NCBI RefSeq assembly: GCF_004210375.1
Contig: NW_027467782.1
Coordinates: 21,493,276 to 21,557,275, forward strand
Direction: 5' to 3'
Source of the DNA: Tachypleus tridentatus
Lineage: Eukaryota; Arthropoda; Merostomata; Xiphosura; Limulidae
DNA length: 64,000 nt
Under the pieces are notes generated by a model. That model saw only the letters and a list, made by a program, of their open reading frames with translations. It was not told the origin of the DNA and made no database searches. Positions 47,750 through 59,119 of this stretch are shown here, piece by piece (the first letter of the stretch is position 1; every line of letters begins with the position of its first letter). A program made the position numbers and the translations under genes.

Positions 47750-47840
47750 CTTCATCTCTCAAGTCTACATAAATACTCTTCTTTTCACTCTCACTTTCAA
47801 CATCATCGTGGGAAAACTTGCATTTGTCACCTTTCTTACA
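47750..47840 (-). CDS. ZC3H15-like exon with CCCH zinc-finger half
   Basis: After the minus-strand acceptor AAAGACAG, 91 nt read [20 protein letters not shown] then [10 protein letters not shown], up to a GT (GAAG|GTCATG, a weak donor). This matches the first CCCH finger of ZC3H15 (family [11 protein letters not shown]....CEKRSVYIDARDEE): Cys-x5-Cys-x3-His, with the first Cys expected in the preceding exon. The frame is open and the lysine-rich KGDKCKFSH core is intact. ZC3H15/DFRP1 stabilises the GTPase DRG1 and associates with translating ribosomes. Upstream exons (N-terminus, first Cys) were not found above 47.84 kb. Confidence 0.75.
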
Positions 47841-49169
47841 CTGTCTTTACTTATAAAAAACATACAGTACAGATTTAGGATCAGTTCCTGAAATTAAAAT
47901 AGTTATATCACCTTTCTGCAAGAGATGAATGTAACTGAACTGTAGCCATGTTGAGAGTAACAAGATAAAACACTTCAATGCTGTTGTGTGTGATTTACAT
48001 AAAGCAGACTTTGAACACTTGTTTTGATTCACCCTAAGAATATCAGTGACATAACTATTGAAAAACACACAAAAATTATGAAAACTAATTTAATATTAAA
48101 GATAGTTATGTACAGTATAATAATTCATGCTTTCAGTTAATATGTACACAATACTTGTACCACACACTTGTTACATAAGTTGTTTTAATTTTTAAAGTTA
48201 TAAAAACAGATAAAATGTACCAACATGCATTTTTAAAATTTATAAAAATAACATTCAATAAAATTACAGTAATATAATAGCTTATGCTTTTTGTTTTGAA
48301 TGAGTTTTAGCTATGTAAATAATTTCATTGTACTTATAAAGCCAATTATTGTTGGTTAGTCACAATTATCTACCTGATTTATGTCTCTCTAAGTGTTATA
48401 ACTGCAAAACACATATGGAATAAAACTATTTCTTTCCAACCACTCCTAAAGAAAATATTTAACTCTGACTGATAAAGAATAAATATTTATAATTACAAGT
48501 TATACATTAGTACAATTTTAGTGCCAGACCTTAAAAAAATAATGAAAAAATAAATATTTAGAACTTTAAATGGGTGAAATTGTAAACCTGATGTTCCACA
48601 CTTTAGAAATTCTTTTATATATGACTAATGCTAAAAAAATCCTCACTTATGTCAGGGAAATGTATCTCTAAAAGTAGAAAGCAAAGAGGTTCCATCTTTA
48701 AACACATTTAAGACTACATATGAAGAGCAATATTAATATGGTAGAATACATCATGATGTATTTCAGTTTCTATATAATACATAAGGTATAAAAACCACAG
48801 TAATTCTGGAAAGTATTTTAACTTTTTCTTGAATAACTCAGTTTGAAAGATTCAACTTATGTTATTTGCTATTTCTAAGAAATAATATCTTAAAAACCTT
48901 GGACAGCCAGATCATTGACGTATCCAAAGATAATCTGTATTAATAACACTTCATGTAGTAATTCTTAAAAGTCTTCAGTTGACTATAAAATCCTGTTTTT
49001 TAGTACTATTAAACCTCACATTGACATATTCTCATGCTCATTTTACACCACTTAAATCAAGCAAAAGCAACAATGGAAAAAAGGAAAAAAATCAAAATCT
49101 TTGTATTTATATGTTTACAAAAACATGCCATATCAACATGTAGGGGGAGGTTAAGTGATTAACAATATA
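47841..49169. other. Noncoding stretch (intron-like)
   Basis: AT-rich; nothing recognised. Confidence 0.45.
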
Positions 49170-49325
49170 TCACGTATTTCGTGATGACAAGAAACCAACT
49201 TGAAGTGAAAATGTATTTCAGAACAACTGTTGCAAACTCTTTCTTTGTTAATCTGGAGATGACCTAAGAAGGTCAAAACATTGTTCTCAGTTTTATTTTG
49301 GTATCACCAGTTGTCCTGAGATACA
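49170..49325 (+). mobile_element. Penelope-like terminal fragment with degenerate hammerhead-like core
   Basis: Contains GAAACCAACTTGAAGTGAAA and, at 49253-49285, CTGGAGA-T-GACC-TAAGAA-GGTC-AAAA-CATTGTTCTC. It has the same layout as the centre of the 8-kb palindrome: a core box, a 4-bp GACC/GGTC stem, a GAAA-like box and a stem I strand. Substitutions in both boxes (CTGA to CTGG, GAAA to AAAA) would abolish ribozyme activity. No arms or coding sequence are present. Confidence 0.55.
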
Positions 49326-51690
49326 TGTCACGTACTTGTTATGTTACTGGAAAGTCATACAACAATGGGAATATACAAATTTCAGAATTTCTTGCTCACA
49401 CTCTCTCTTGAATTACATAAAAATAACTTATGAGAAAGCTTGTCTAATCTAACATTTGTATTAGGTAAAATTAAAATAATAAACCTTTTTACTCCGTACA
49501 CAAATTACACTGCACAACAATTTTTTTGAAATTTTTTGCTTCCTGAAAAGGTTTTGCTGATTGTGACAGGTATCTGGTGGGTATGTACAAATACAAATTT
49601 GGTTTTGCTTCATCACGTAGAAACTTTGAGAAATAGACAATTAACTGTTTACCGCCAATAACTTATTTAATTGCGTTTATGTTTCTAATATGCTATTAAG
49701 TTCAACATAATTAAAAGTGTTTTGCTCCTGATTTTTGTTTGTATTCAATGTCCAGTGCATCACGTTCCAGTGTTCAACAGTAGTCAGCAAGCATTGACAA
49801 ATTCCAGTTGCCCTGATATTGTTTTCCCATTGTAGCAAAACCGAAGATTTCAATGAAACTATACGTAATGGGCAAATGTGGATGTGATTTTCATGATCAG
49901 CAGCCAAAAATCTATAAGGAACACCCAACAGTGTTCAAGAAGCAAAAACTTTGTTGTGCAGTGTTATCTAACATTAACTTCATTCTCCACAAGCAAGGAA
50001 AGGTGACAGAAAAAAACCTATTTCTCAATATAAATAGTAGTATTTTACCTTTCTGTGTTGTTACATATTTGAATGTCAAGTTCAGGTCCTCAATTTCCTT
50101 CTTTTTCTTCCTACTTGTTGATCTACCTAAGGTAATGTGAGTAGAGTGTGATTACTCTTATATTACCAACAATTTGTTTGAACCTTTGTATCAATAACTT
50201 TAATAAACATGGCATACTATTTCACTGATTAAGTAAACAAATTATGCATTACAAAGATAATTAGAGTTTTAAAATATTCAAAACATATTATCTAATAAAT
50301 GTTCATTAAAAATAAAGAAAATGTGACAGCTGTTAAGATGAAAATTACACTTTATGAATTTGACATTAATGTGGTACTTATAAGATAACTGTATGGAAGT
50401 ATTATTTTACAAAGCCTTTCATACTGTTTTGCTTCATACTTTTCTACAGACAATGTTGATGATAATTATGAAATTACAAAGTGTTAAAGACATGTTAAAA
50501 GGTCAACAGAAAATTCTGCAGTTTCAAACACTGGTAAAAGTTAAGGTAGCCTTGGATACCTTGTTTGACTAATATTTTGAATGCTAATGCACTGTCTTCT
50601 CATAAGTTTATAAGAACTGACCCACCTTTTCAGCATGATATTAAAGCAGTAAAATGAGATAAATAACACCCAGAATTTGCCTTTACCAGACCCAACTTAA
50701 ATACATCTGATCTATTCAGGATGTGTGTGTGTGTGTGTGTTGGTGTGCACCACCACTGAATATACCCCAAATAAGTCATTTTCTGACCTCAACAAAGTAT
50801 TTGGTTATTTCAAAAGCAGATTTCATACACTAGCCAAAGAACACTATTAAAAAACAGAAACAAGAAACAGTCTCACCTTTACCTTACACACCATCTCATG
50901 TGCACCAGACAAAACAATATCACCAAACAAGAAGCATCACAATGTAATTTGAAAAACAATTAGTCAACATGACTGTAATCCATCATTACTACACAACCTG
51001 TGTGAGGAAATTAGTCACTCACACAATCAGCAGAACTTCACAAGTAGCATGGAAATTTCTGAGGCAGACATAAAAAAGACAGCTTTCTGTGCAAGACGTG
51101 AACTGCCTCTAAAAAGATTAATATTTGATTACTGAATATTGAAGATGGTAATAATTGGACACACAAGTTGATTATTTTCATAAAATTAATTGATTACTTT
51201 GCATGAAACTAACTCATGTATCAATTCTCATTCTGATTAAGAAATTTTGAAATTTAACCATGAATTTTGCAACAACAAGTTATTTTATGGTCTGGCCTAA
51301 AGCTAAGCAATGTAAATCTAATTCAGATAGTCGAAGTGAGAGAAAAATAGTGCCACCATCAACACAGATAACCATTTATTTTAGTTTCTGTTCAAATACA
51401 TTAAAATTACAAATGGTTGATATGAATAAATCAACTTTTTTTAGACTGTTTGCAAATTTTTAACACTGCTTCCACAGGCCAGACACCCAGGATTTGTGCT
51501 GAATGGCTATCCTTAATAAATAAAATCATTCTAGAATGAGCTAAAACTCACTTTTAGAGTTTTCAGGTTGAACAAAAATCTCCTACAAAGTTTTATGAAA
51601 AAAATATGCAGATTTAGTAATGCTATTGCAAGTTTTTGACTCCCATAGTACACAGTAGTAAACTTGGAAAATGTGTATGTCATGTTATTG
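49326..51690. other. Noncoding stretch
   Basis: AT-rich apart from the GT microsatellite. Open frames at 49677-49928 (-), 49853-50140 (+) and 51260-51463 (+) have no family resemblance. Confidence 0.45.
50721..50740. repeat. (GT)n microsatellite
   Basis: ATGTGTGTGTGTGTGTGTGT, seen directly. Confidence 0.9.
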
Positions 51691-51719
51691 ACTATTTGTT
51701 CTCATTCTTGCTTTTTGTT

Positions 51720-52560
51720 TTCAGAGTAGGTACAAAGGCCATGACCTTCACATCAGTGGGATAATTCTCATCTAGCTATTTCAAAAGTTTGTTCTTCAAT
51801 CTATCTTTCATTTCTTTAAACATCATTGACTAGCATATCAGTGCAAGTATAACATTTTCTGGCAAAACTTGTTGCACATTATTGGCATATGAGAATAGTT
51901 TTGTATCATCAGATTTAATTGTATTTCATAAGATCATCTGAATCTCCTGGAAGTAATGTAGTACTAAAAATCCTTAATCCTGCCATGCAGAATGCAAGCA
52001 ATCAACTGTTCTTTTCAAGAGCACTGAAACTTGATGCTTTTCATCAAGCTTCTTGATTTGGAAAGTTTAATGTTGTTGTGGATTCAATACCAAATTGAAT
52101 CGGCATTGCTCCTGTGCCATGTTGAAATACCACAACAATGTCTTGCTTTTACACTTCAATTCTTGGATTATCTGCATCATTCATTCAGTGTCACAAACTC
52201 CATGGGATCCTCAGAAGTACTGCTAGGCATTTCATCTTCATCACTCTCCAGTGGAATAGATGAATCAGTCCTTCCTTTTCTCTTTCTTCATACTTTTAAT
52301 TTACCTTGCAGCTCTTTCACACCTGCTTTTTATGCCATTTTGACCTCTAAGTCTGAACCATTACATCTACACTGTCACTTTGAACTTACAAGTCACTTTC
52401 TTCTTTTCCTGTATCAATGTTACTTTATCAATACAGGATCAGCACACTTAATCACTGAATGTTGTAGCATGTTGACATCTGTTTTGTAGCCAGCTGCAGA
52501 TCAAATTTTCACAAAGTGTGCAACAGTTATCTGTATTTTGGCCAATCAGGTTTCGGTAAA
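51720..52560 (-). other. Possible decayed coding sequence, unidentified
   Basis: Minus-strand frames give protein-like phrases: an acidic GRTDSSIPLESDEDEMPSST with SEDPMEFVTLNE, and further on MFKEMKDRLKNKLLK, a stop, then LDENYPTDVKVMAFVPTL. Frequent stops and shifts suggest a fossil (retrocopy or transposase). The + strand open frame at 52031-52489 (152 codons) is probably the shadow of this. No family could be named. Confidence 0.3.
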
Positions 52561-52599
52561 GGTATCAACCAATTAACTAAAGATCCGAAGCGACTGCAA

Positions 52600-53486
52600 A
52601 GTGCAATTATCTACCCATGTTGCTTCTGTTCTTCTATCTGAATTTGTTTTAATGAAAAACTATTTAACATTATAAAAACTAGTTTTTCATAGTTTAAAAC
52701 TTGCACTTGAAGAGTCATTAAAACAATTAAGTTATAAAGAGAACTACTTGCCCTGTTAAGTGCTCTTGAAGCTTTACTAGTTGCTTCACGTGTACAAGTG
52801 ACAGTAAGAATAAAACCATTATAACCTGTAGGACTCACTCAACCACTAGAAATACCTTTTTCTTATTACAATAGAGCCACAATTCAAAGTGACGGGATAT
52901 GCACGTTTTTCACCATTTACTACATAACTATTTTATTTAATTGTTTTTACAGAATTCAATAAACCACACAAGTACATTGAATAGATACAGTAAGGTCTTA
53001 TAGAAATACTTAAATAATTTAAGTGGTTAATTTTCCTCATCACAATCCAAAGATTATCTACACCTTTAACGATAGGGGAATTAGCGCTCAGTGACTCCTC
53101 TTCGTCTCATTAGATATACATAAACAGTTTTTATACATCTAATGTCTTTTGTCCATAATATTAAGAAGCGGAAACTCTCATGCCCACTGTTTTTTGTTGT
53201 ACTATAGTCCTATGTAAGCTAGGAAAACATTTGTGAGATTTGCATTTATATATATATAAAAATTATGAGGTACCATCACAATAATTAAATTAATAAATGT
53301 TGATTTCTCTGGTAACTTGATAATTTCATGATTCGTATTTGGAATAGTTTTGAAGTTTAACTGCTTCTGTGGATATCATGCTAATATTATTGTTAAAGGA
53401 ATGTTGTGGTGCATATAAGTATACACGAAAAACTTTACAAAAACAGGTGTGATACGCATATGTCAATAACTATATTTAAATTATTG
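52600..53486. other. Noncoding stretch with returning CpGs
   Basis: No exon recognised. CpG dinucleotides become more frequent from about 52.9 kb (ACGATAGGGG, TAGCGCTCAG, TTCGTCTC). A minus-strand promoter for the ZC3H15-like gene could lie in this area, but nothing specific supports it. Confidence 0.3.
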
Positions 53487-53978
53487 CCTAAACTCAGGGG
53501 CGTAGCCAGAAATGGCCATTGGGGGGGGGGACTTAGTTTGAGTGCTTCATGCAAGCACCGCAGGCGCGAAACTATGCTAGGCGGGTCCGAGGGCATGCCA
53601 CCCCCAGGAAATTTTTAAATAAAAACATAAAAGAAAAGTCTGAATTATGCATTCTGAGACAACCTTTTGGCAAATTTCAGAATGGCACACTGAAGTGTTT
53701 GTCATATGTTTTTTTAATCATAAATAAATATATACGCCTATATACATAATATATAACTTAAAGTTATCAGGCCCAGCACAGTAGGCTTACAGTCCTGTCA
53801 TCAACATATAAAATATAGAGTCACTCAGGAGAGTGCAAAATATATGTATAGTGTCTATAATATGTATTCAAATATCATGAACAGTGTATGTTCATATTCC
53901 CTGGATTTCAAGAATTAACTTCACAAATAAATAGTGGGTGGCAACGTGGCAGGCTGGCAGCACCATAGCACTAACCTA

Positions 53979-54033
53979 GTACCACTGGCGTCATCTACAG
54001 TGAATCATTCAATATAGATGACGCCAATGGTAC
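53979..54033. repeat. Subterminal hairpin within the hAT element
   Basis: GTACCACTGGCGTCATCTA (53979-53997) and TAGATGACGCCAATGGTAC (54015-54033) are inverted repeats with 18 of 19 positions pairing around a 17-nt loop, about 50 bp before the transposase start codon. This may be a transposase-binding or regulatory site. Confidence 0.75.
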
Positions 54034-54082
54034 TGTGAATGTGACGTTGACAAGCAGAAGTTGCGATAAACAGTCATTCACT

Positions 54083-56690
54083 ATGTCAAGCCTGAAAAAG
54101 CAAAAGACACTGCATAGGTTCTTTAAACCCATTCATGAAGCTGAACCTGATCAATCTGCTGCAGCCAATTAGGTTGAATCAGAACTGTCAACTGAATTGT
54201 CAGAGTCATCACCGTGGCCTTCTACCAATGCTGCCACTACCACCTCAGGTCCAGTCTGGGACATTGGAAGTTATATTTCTGATGATGTCAGCATTGGTAA
54301 ACAGGTAAGTCAACTCGTCATTGAATTAATTTTGTATTAAAAATCATACAAACACTCTGATGAGTTTGAGACTGAATATTCATTGCTGCTAGTGATTGTA
54401 GGCCTACAGCCACAGGATGCTGGGCCTGCTCTGTGAAGTACATCTCTCAGCCTTTCTCTTCGAGGTTATTGTACTCTCATAACAAACTTTCCTATGTGCA
54501 AAATAACTTAATTTGAACTATGTCTTTCTGTTTCTTTTAGATAAACGCTGAAACCAAAAATGCCTCTTTGAGAATGCCTGGAAGCCAGGAAGTGATTACA
54601 TTTTCCCCCAGTGTGGTCCAAGAAAGCTGCATTTCCAGCATCGTTGGCTTTCATAGTGGAGATGGCTACTCTACAGTCAACATGCAAAGGGTGTTTTCTG
54701 CAAGTACTGCTTTCTTTTTGCTCCTGATGGTGCTGGTGTTGGAAGCCAGAAATTGGGACAACTAGTGAAATTTCCATACACAAACTGGAAGAAGGCTGTT
54801 GAAGACTTCAAGGCACATGAATTGAAACAGTGGCAACGTTTCAAGACAGCAAAGAAAAAGCTAATATTTTTTTACAGGTTGTAAACACAAGTTAGTCTGT
54901 GCACTTGCAGCTTGATGCAACTTCCAAGCAAGAAATTGAACAGAACCGGCAATATTTAATGCCTATTATTGATACTGTATTGCTGTGTGGTAGACAGGGT
55001 TCAGCTTTGAGGGGAAAATATGATTCTGGTCCAATGTTTGTTGGTGAAACTGTGAGGAGCCCATCAATAATGATGGGAATTTTCGGGCAATTTTGCGCTA
55101 CAGGGCAAAGGGTGATGTCAAGCTTTCCGCAAGCCTTAAGAGTACAAAGAGGAATGCTATGTATCTGAGTCTTCAAATTCAAAATGAAATCATCAATGCC
55201 TATAATACTCATGTTATTCATGCTTCGGTCAACAGGGTTAATGCTGCAAAATGTTTCTCAATATTAGCTGATGAAACAACAGATATTTTAGGCATTGAAC
55301 AGTTTTTGCTGTGTGTTAGATATTTGCATGCCAATGACAACTCTGTTGCAATGAGAGAAGAATTTTTGCAATTTATACCTGTTTATGATGTGACAGGCAG
55401 AAACTTGAATGATGTTATCATAACCAATCTGACAAAATATGGTATTGACATGGCTTACCTGCGAGGACAAGGGTACGACGGTACTGCCTCTATGAGTGGG
55501 AAATTCAATGGTGTCCAGAGACACATAACTGATAAATTCCCACTTGCACCCAATGTACACCGCAGTGCCCATTCCCTAAACTTGGCAATTTCTGGTGCTT
55601 GTAAAGAAGTTCCTGTGCGAAATTGCATGTGAGTAATTTCTAGCATTGAAAACTTTCTCAATACACCCAAACAAAAACACGTTTTGGCTCTTTCGGTGGA
55701 GAATAAAGCATCTGAATCGAAAAAAAAAAACGTTTGAAAGGTCTCTGCCCCACCCGGTGAGTTGAGAGACATGACTCAGTCATTGTCTTTCTAGAATTAA
55801 TCCATGCACTTGCAAATGCCCTTGAGACCATATCAGGTTGGCAAGACAGAGATTCTGCCACGCAAGCCAATCAATTGTTGTGTTCCATAACACATCCAGA
55901 ATTCATCATCACTCTACTTACCATTGCTAAATTGTTTTCCTTTAGTTTACCTCTGTGTAACTTACTGCGGCAACAGAACATTGATTTAGGTGCTGCAATG
56001 CATCACGCAGAAATAGTGGAAGAGTTAATCCGTTCACTTAGAAATAATACTGTGAATGAATTTAACAACAATTTCTGTGAGGCTCAAACTCTGTGTAGTG
56101 AGCTTCAAATTGACATCATAATGCCAAGGCAGGATAAAAGACAGATGTACCGTGCTAACCCACAATCCACTAGCCCTGAGGAGTACTTTCGTATTGTTGT
56201 ATTTGTATCATTTGTTGATCACTTTCTTTCACAAATATTTGACCGTTTATCCAGTCACAAAACTATCAGGATCTACCACAGAACGGTCAGAACCTACATC
56301 ACAACAATGTGGCCAAAGTAAAGAGTTGGTCAATATATACAGGGCTGACATTGACAGCACTTCACTAGCTGCAGTAGGTGAACGTAGGGTTTGGTACAAA
56401 TCACTTTCAAACAACAGACCAAAAAATGTCATAGATGCATATGCAATGTAGAAATGTTCCCAGTCATTTTTAGACTCTGGAAAGTATTTGCCACGCTGCC
56501 TGTGTCAACGAGCTCAGCAGAGCGTTCGTTTTCAATTCTCAGAAGACTCAAAACGTATTTGAGAAATTCCACCACTGAAGATCGATTGAATGGCCTGGCC
56601 TCATTATATATTCACCGTGATATTAAAGTTGAACCAAACTGTGTTGTAGATGTGCTGGCAAGAACGAACAGACGTTTGAGCCTTTTATAG
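54083..56690 (+). pseudogene. hAT transposase (ZMYM1/DUF4371-like), inactivated
   Basis: Exon 1 (54083-54304) starts MSSLKKQKTLHRFFKP, has a stop at 54170-54172 and ends at CAG|GTAAGT. The intron ends TTTCTTTTAG before 54541. Exon 2 shows PGSDYIFPQ, then a TTF-type zinc finger (KGVFCKYCFLFAPDGAG with KFPYTNWKKAVEDFKAHE), NRQYLMPIIDTVLLCGRQ with ALRGKYDSG, NDGNFRAILRYRAKGD, and the RNase H-fold core at 55093-55632 (KCFSILADETTDILGIEQFL; LRGQGYDGTASMSGKFNGVQ). After frameshifts follow LCPTRWVERHDSVI, a long helical part (55800-56270) and the dimerisation domain at 56391-56690 (STSSAERSFSILRRLKTYLR). Frameshifts occur near 54600, 55075, 55640, 55735 and 56300. Layout and motifs fit ZMYM1-like hAT transposases. 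The usual HC.AH motif reads HRSAH. Confidence 0.92.
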
Positions 56691-56905
56691 ATATTCGATT
56701 GTATTTCTCTAGTTCTGACAAAACTTGCTGTATTAAAAGAGTGTTAAATCAGAAATTTGCATTTGACTATTTGTCGTGTGTGAAATTATCTGCCATGTAA
56801 TCACGGATCTTTATGAAACTTCACAGGTGGCAACTGAACTTGTCTAAAAAGTTTGGGTCCATGGGGGTGTTAACACCCCCCTTTGGCTACGCACCTACCT
56901 GAACT

Positions 56906-57800
56906 GCTTGTACCTTTCGCCTCAAAGTAATTATGACTTTGAGCAAACGTAATAATAATAATATTATCATGGTGTCAAAAGAACAACGTTCAGATATGTT
57001 ACAGATATTTCTTCCAATTTCACTAAAGATAAAACTGAAAGGATCATGACAACCTAAGTATAAAGTCCAAACGTTGCATGGTCTTATATATATATATACT
57101 TGTGCATTCTTTAAATAATAACTATTTTGCATTTAACGGAAAAACTTTAAACGCTTGTCGACATTATGGGAAGATAACGATGAGAAGGTTATATTACATT
57201 AATTTATTAATTTAGTTATATCAGGCATTTTTACTTGAACCCAAGTGAGCAATTGCTTAATTTTAAAATGTAAGGTATATTTTTACCGACTAATTCCTTC
57301 TAGAGAATTTTGTAAAATACAAATCGTTTTGTTTTTACCTTCCTTATTAAGAAGCATTAATAGGATTGATTTGTTTGTTTCGTGTTTACTTCCACTTAAT
57401 TTAATATCGATAATTTCTTGTGTTTACACTTTTGAGGTGTAAACTTTTCTCACTATTCAAATTATTGTGTTGTTGTTTTTTTTCGAATTTCTGTTACGTT
57501 GCTATGATACAATAACGCTTAACAATTATTCTTGGACCGTCAATTATTGCACGTGCGGTGGTTGTTGAACTAGCGGTATTTATTAACCAATAGTTTAGAT
57601 TTTGTGAGAATTTTAAAATAACCTTAATTTTTTAAATTATTTTTTCATTGATATGTAAATCCTCTTATATAAAATTACATTTTTTATTATTTTTTTAAGT
57701 CATGGCAACGCTCGAGTGACCTCTCTTTTTCAAGACAGAAACAAGACTTATTAGTTAACGACAAACCCTAAGGAACATTTTGAAACGAAACAATAATATA
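56906..57800. other. Noncoding stretch
   Basis: AT-rich with moderate CpG content and a (TA)n tract at 57084-57099. The open frames at 56887-57132 (-) and 57245-57442 (+) lack support. Confidence 0.45.
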
Positions 57801-57809
57801 TATATGAAC

Positions 57810-58394
57810 ACATAAGGTAACATAGACAGAGCAACAAGAATTACACAATGCCAAAAACATGGTTCTGTCTTATGTACACCTTGTGGTAAAGAAACTGAAA
57901 CAGTGAGACATTTATATTGCCTGAATTCAATGGTTCAACCCTTATGGACATTAATATTCGACACTATTTCTTTTATCATTCAAATATCAGTACCAATGAA
58001 TCAGAAACGACGAATTTTTGTACAGGGCTTCCTAGAAGGATTAAGAAAAGACAGCCTACAGTGTAAGTTTTTGATTACATTAGTCAAATATTGTATTATG
58101 ACTGTTAGGAAAATTTGTTTAGCCAAAAATATCCATTTAAATCTGTTGTCATTTTATAATGGTCAGTTAAGAAAGAAAATAAGTTTTGATTATTCCAGGT
58201 ATGTTATTCATAATGATGTCAATTCTTTCTTTCAATTTTATTCTAAACTTGTTCGTCCTTTAATATGAGCAATTACATATAGCATTAGGTGCATTCAATT
58301 GTATATAACTGTGTATTTGATTTTTTATTTGTTTTGTATGTAATATATGTGATTACGAGGCCTCTTCAAGAGGTTTGTAAATAATAAAAAAAAA
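57810..58394 (+). pseudogene. 3' end of a non-LTR retrotransposon (LINE), 5'-truncated
   Basis: The frame RITQCQKHGSVLCTPCGKET, then ETVRHLYC, is the C-terminal Cys/His knuckle found after the reverse transcriptase of several LINE clades (C-x2-C...H-x4-C, followed by Val/Trp-containing helices; here VQPLWTLIF). The frame continues through 58268 to a stop. A 3' UTR follows, with a small inverted GAGGCCTCTTCAAGAGG motif and a TAATAAAAAAAAA end at 58394. The 5' truncation is typical of target-primed reverse transcription. The last ~150 codons lack internal stops, so the insertion may be fairly young. Confidence 0.78.
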
Positions 58395-58757
58395 GAGTTT
58401 GCACACTTACGTACTACAATTTTATTTCGTACGACTCTCCGATTTGTCAACGATGGCACTATTTTAAGACATTTTGTCCCAAGGTTTATCCCTGATACTG
58501 AAAAGTGTCATTGGCAATGATGACAATATCCATCTTACAAAGGTTTTTAGATTTTAAGGTCATTGGCCTTTTTAACGCTATTTAAGAGTTCAAAAATTAG
58601 ACTATTTTGTTTTAACATGATGTCTTTTCACGAATTAAAGTAAAACTAGTTCGATACAAAATTAGAAAATGGCTGTGACGCCAAATAACTCGAAACCAGG
58701 ACCTATCCGTTAGTCATCCTAGCGAGTTATAATAATTAAACTTATGCTACAGAGTTA

Positions 58758-58877
58758 TTGTTTGGAATTAAGCACAAAGCTACACAATGGACTATCTGTA
58801 CTCTGCCCACCACGGGTACCGAAACCCGGTTTTTAGCGTTGTAAGTCCGCAGATATACCGCTGAGCCACTGGGGGGG
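58758..58877 (-). repeat. tRNA-derived SINE, family 3
   Basis: Reverse copy: TTGTTTGGAATTAAGCACAA, AGCTACACAATGGACTATCT, GCCCACCACGGGTACCGAAA, CCGGTTTTTAGCGTTGTAAG and ATACCGCTGAGCCACTGGGG. The tRNA-like head is well preserved. Confidence 0.88.
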
Positions 58878-59052
58878 GATACTACAGTCTTTTAAAACTT
58901 GTATTACTTTATTTTCTCTCTTACTGCTGTAAACTAGATATTTAAAAATTGGATATAATACTATTTAAGTTTATAATTCAAAAATTAGACTGTTTTGTTT
59001 AACATAATTTCGTTTTACGAATTTTAACAATTTTATTTTCAGTTTTTTTACA

Positions 59053-59119
59053 GGTTGTTTGTCGCAGATAGCCTAGTTGCTTTGCGCCTTAAAACGCCAG
59101 ATCAACTAACCAACCAACC
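59053..59119 (+). repeat. SINE family 4 tail fragment
   Basis: GGTTGTTTGTCGCAGATAGC, CTAGTTGCTTTGCGCCTTAA, AACGCCAGATCAACTAACCA, ACCAACC. Same tail as at 44701-44755. Confidence 0.78.

Larger units (their letters stand above)
53487..56905 (+). mobile_element. hAT-superfamily DNA transposon with 8-bp target duplication
   Basis: A 3403-bp element (53495-56897) has inverted ends CAGGGGCGTAGCC and, read inward from the right, TAGGTGCGTAGCC (11 of 13 match). It is flanked by CCTAAACT (53487-53494) and CCTGAACT (56898-56905), 8-bp duplications with one mismatch. An 8-bp duplication and CAGGG/TAGGG ends are hallmarks of hAT elements. The single mismatch indicates moderate age. A G-run follows the left end and a C-run precedes the right end. 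The transposase inside is broken. Confidence 0.93.

Noticed and set aside
52031-52489. Longest + strand open frame outside the transposons (152 codons)
   Set aside because: Leucine/serine/phenylalanine-rich composition with no motif or splice context. The minus strand of the same interval looks more protein-like, so this is probably a shadow.
54899-55221. Overlapping open frames on both strands near 55 kb
   Set aside because: The + frame is part of the hAT transposase; the minus frames are antisense shadows.
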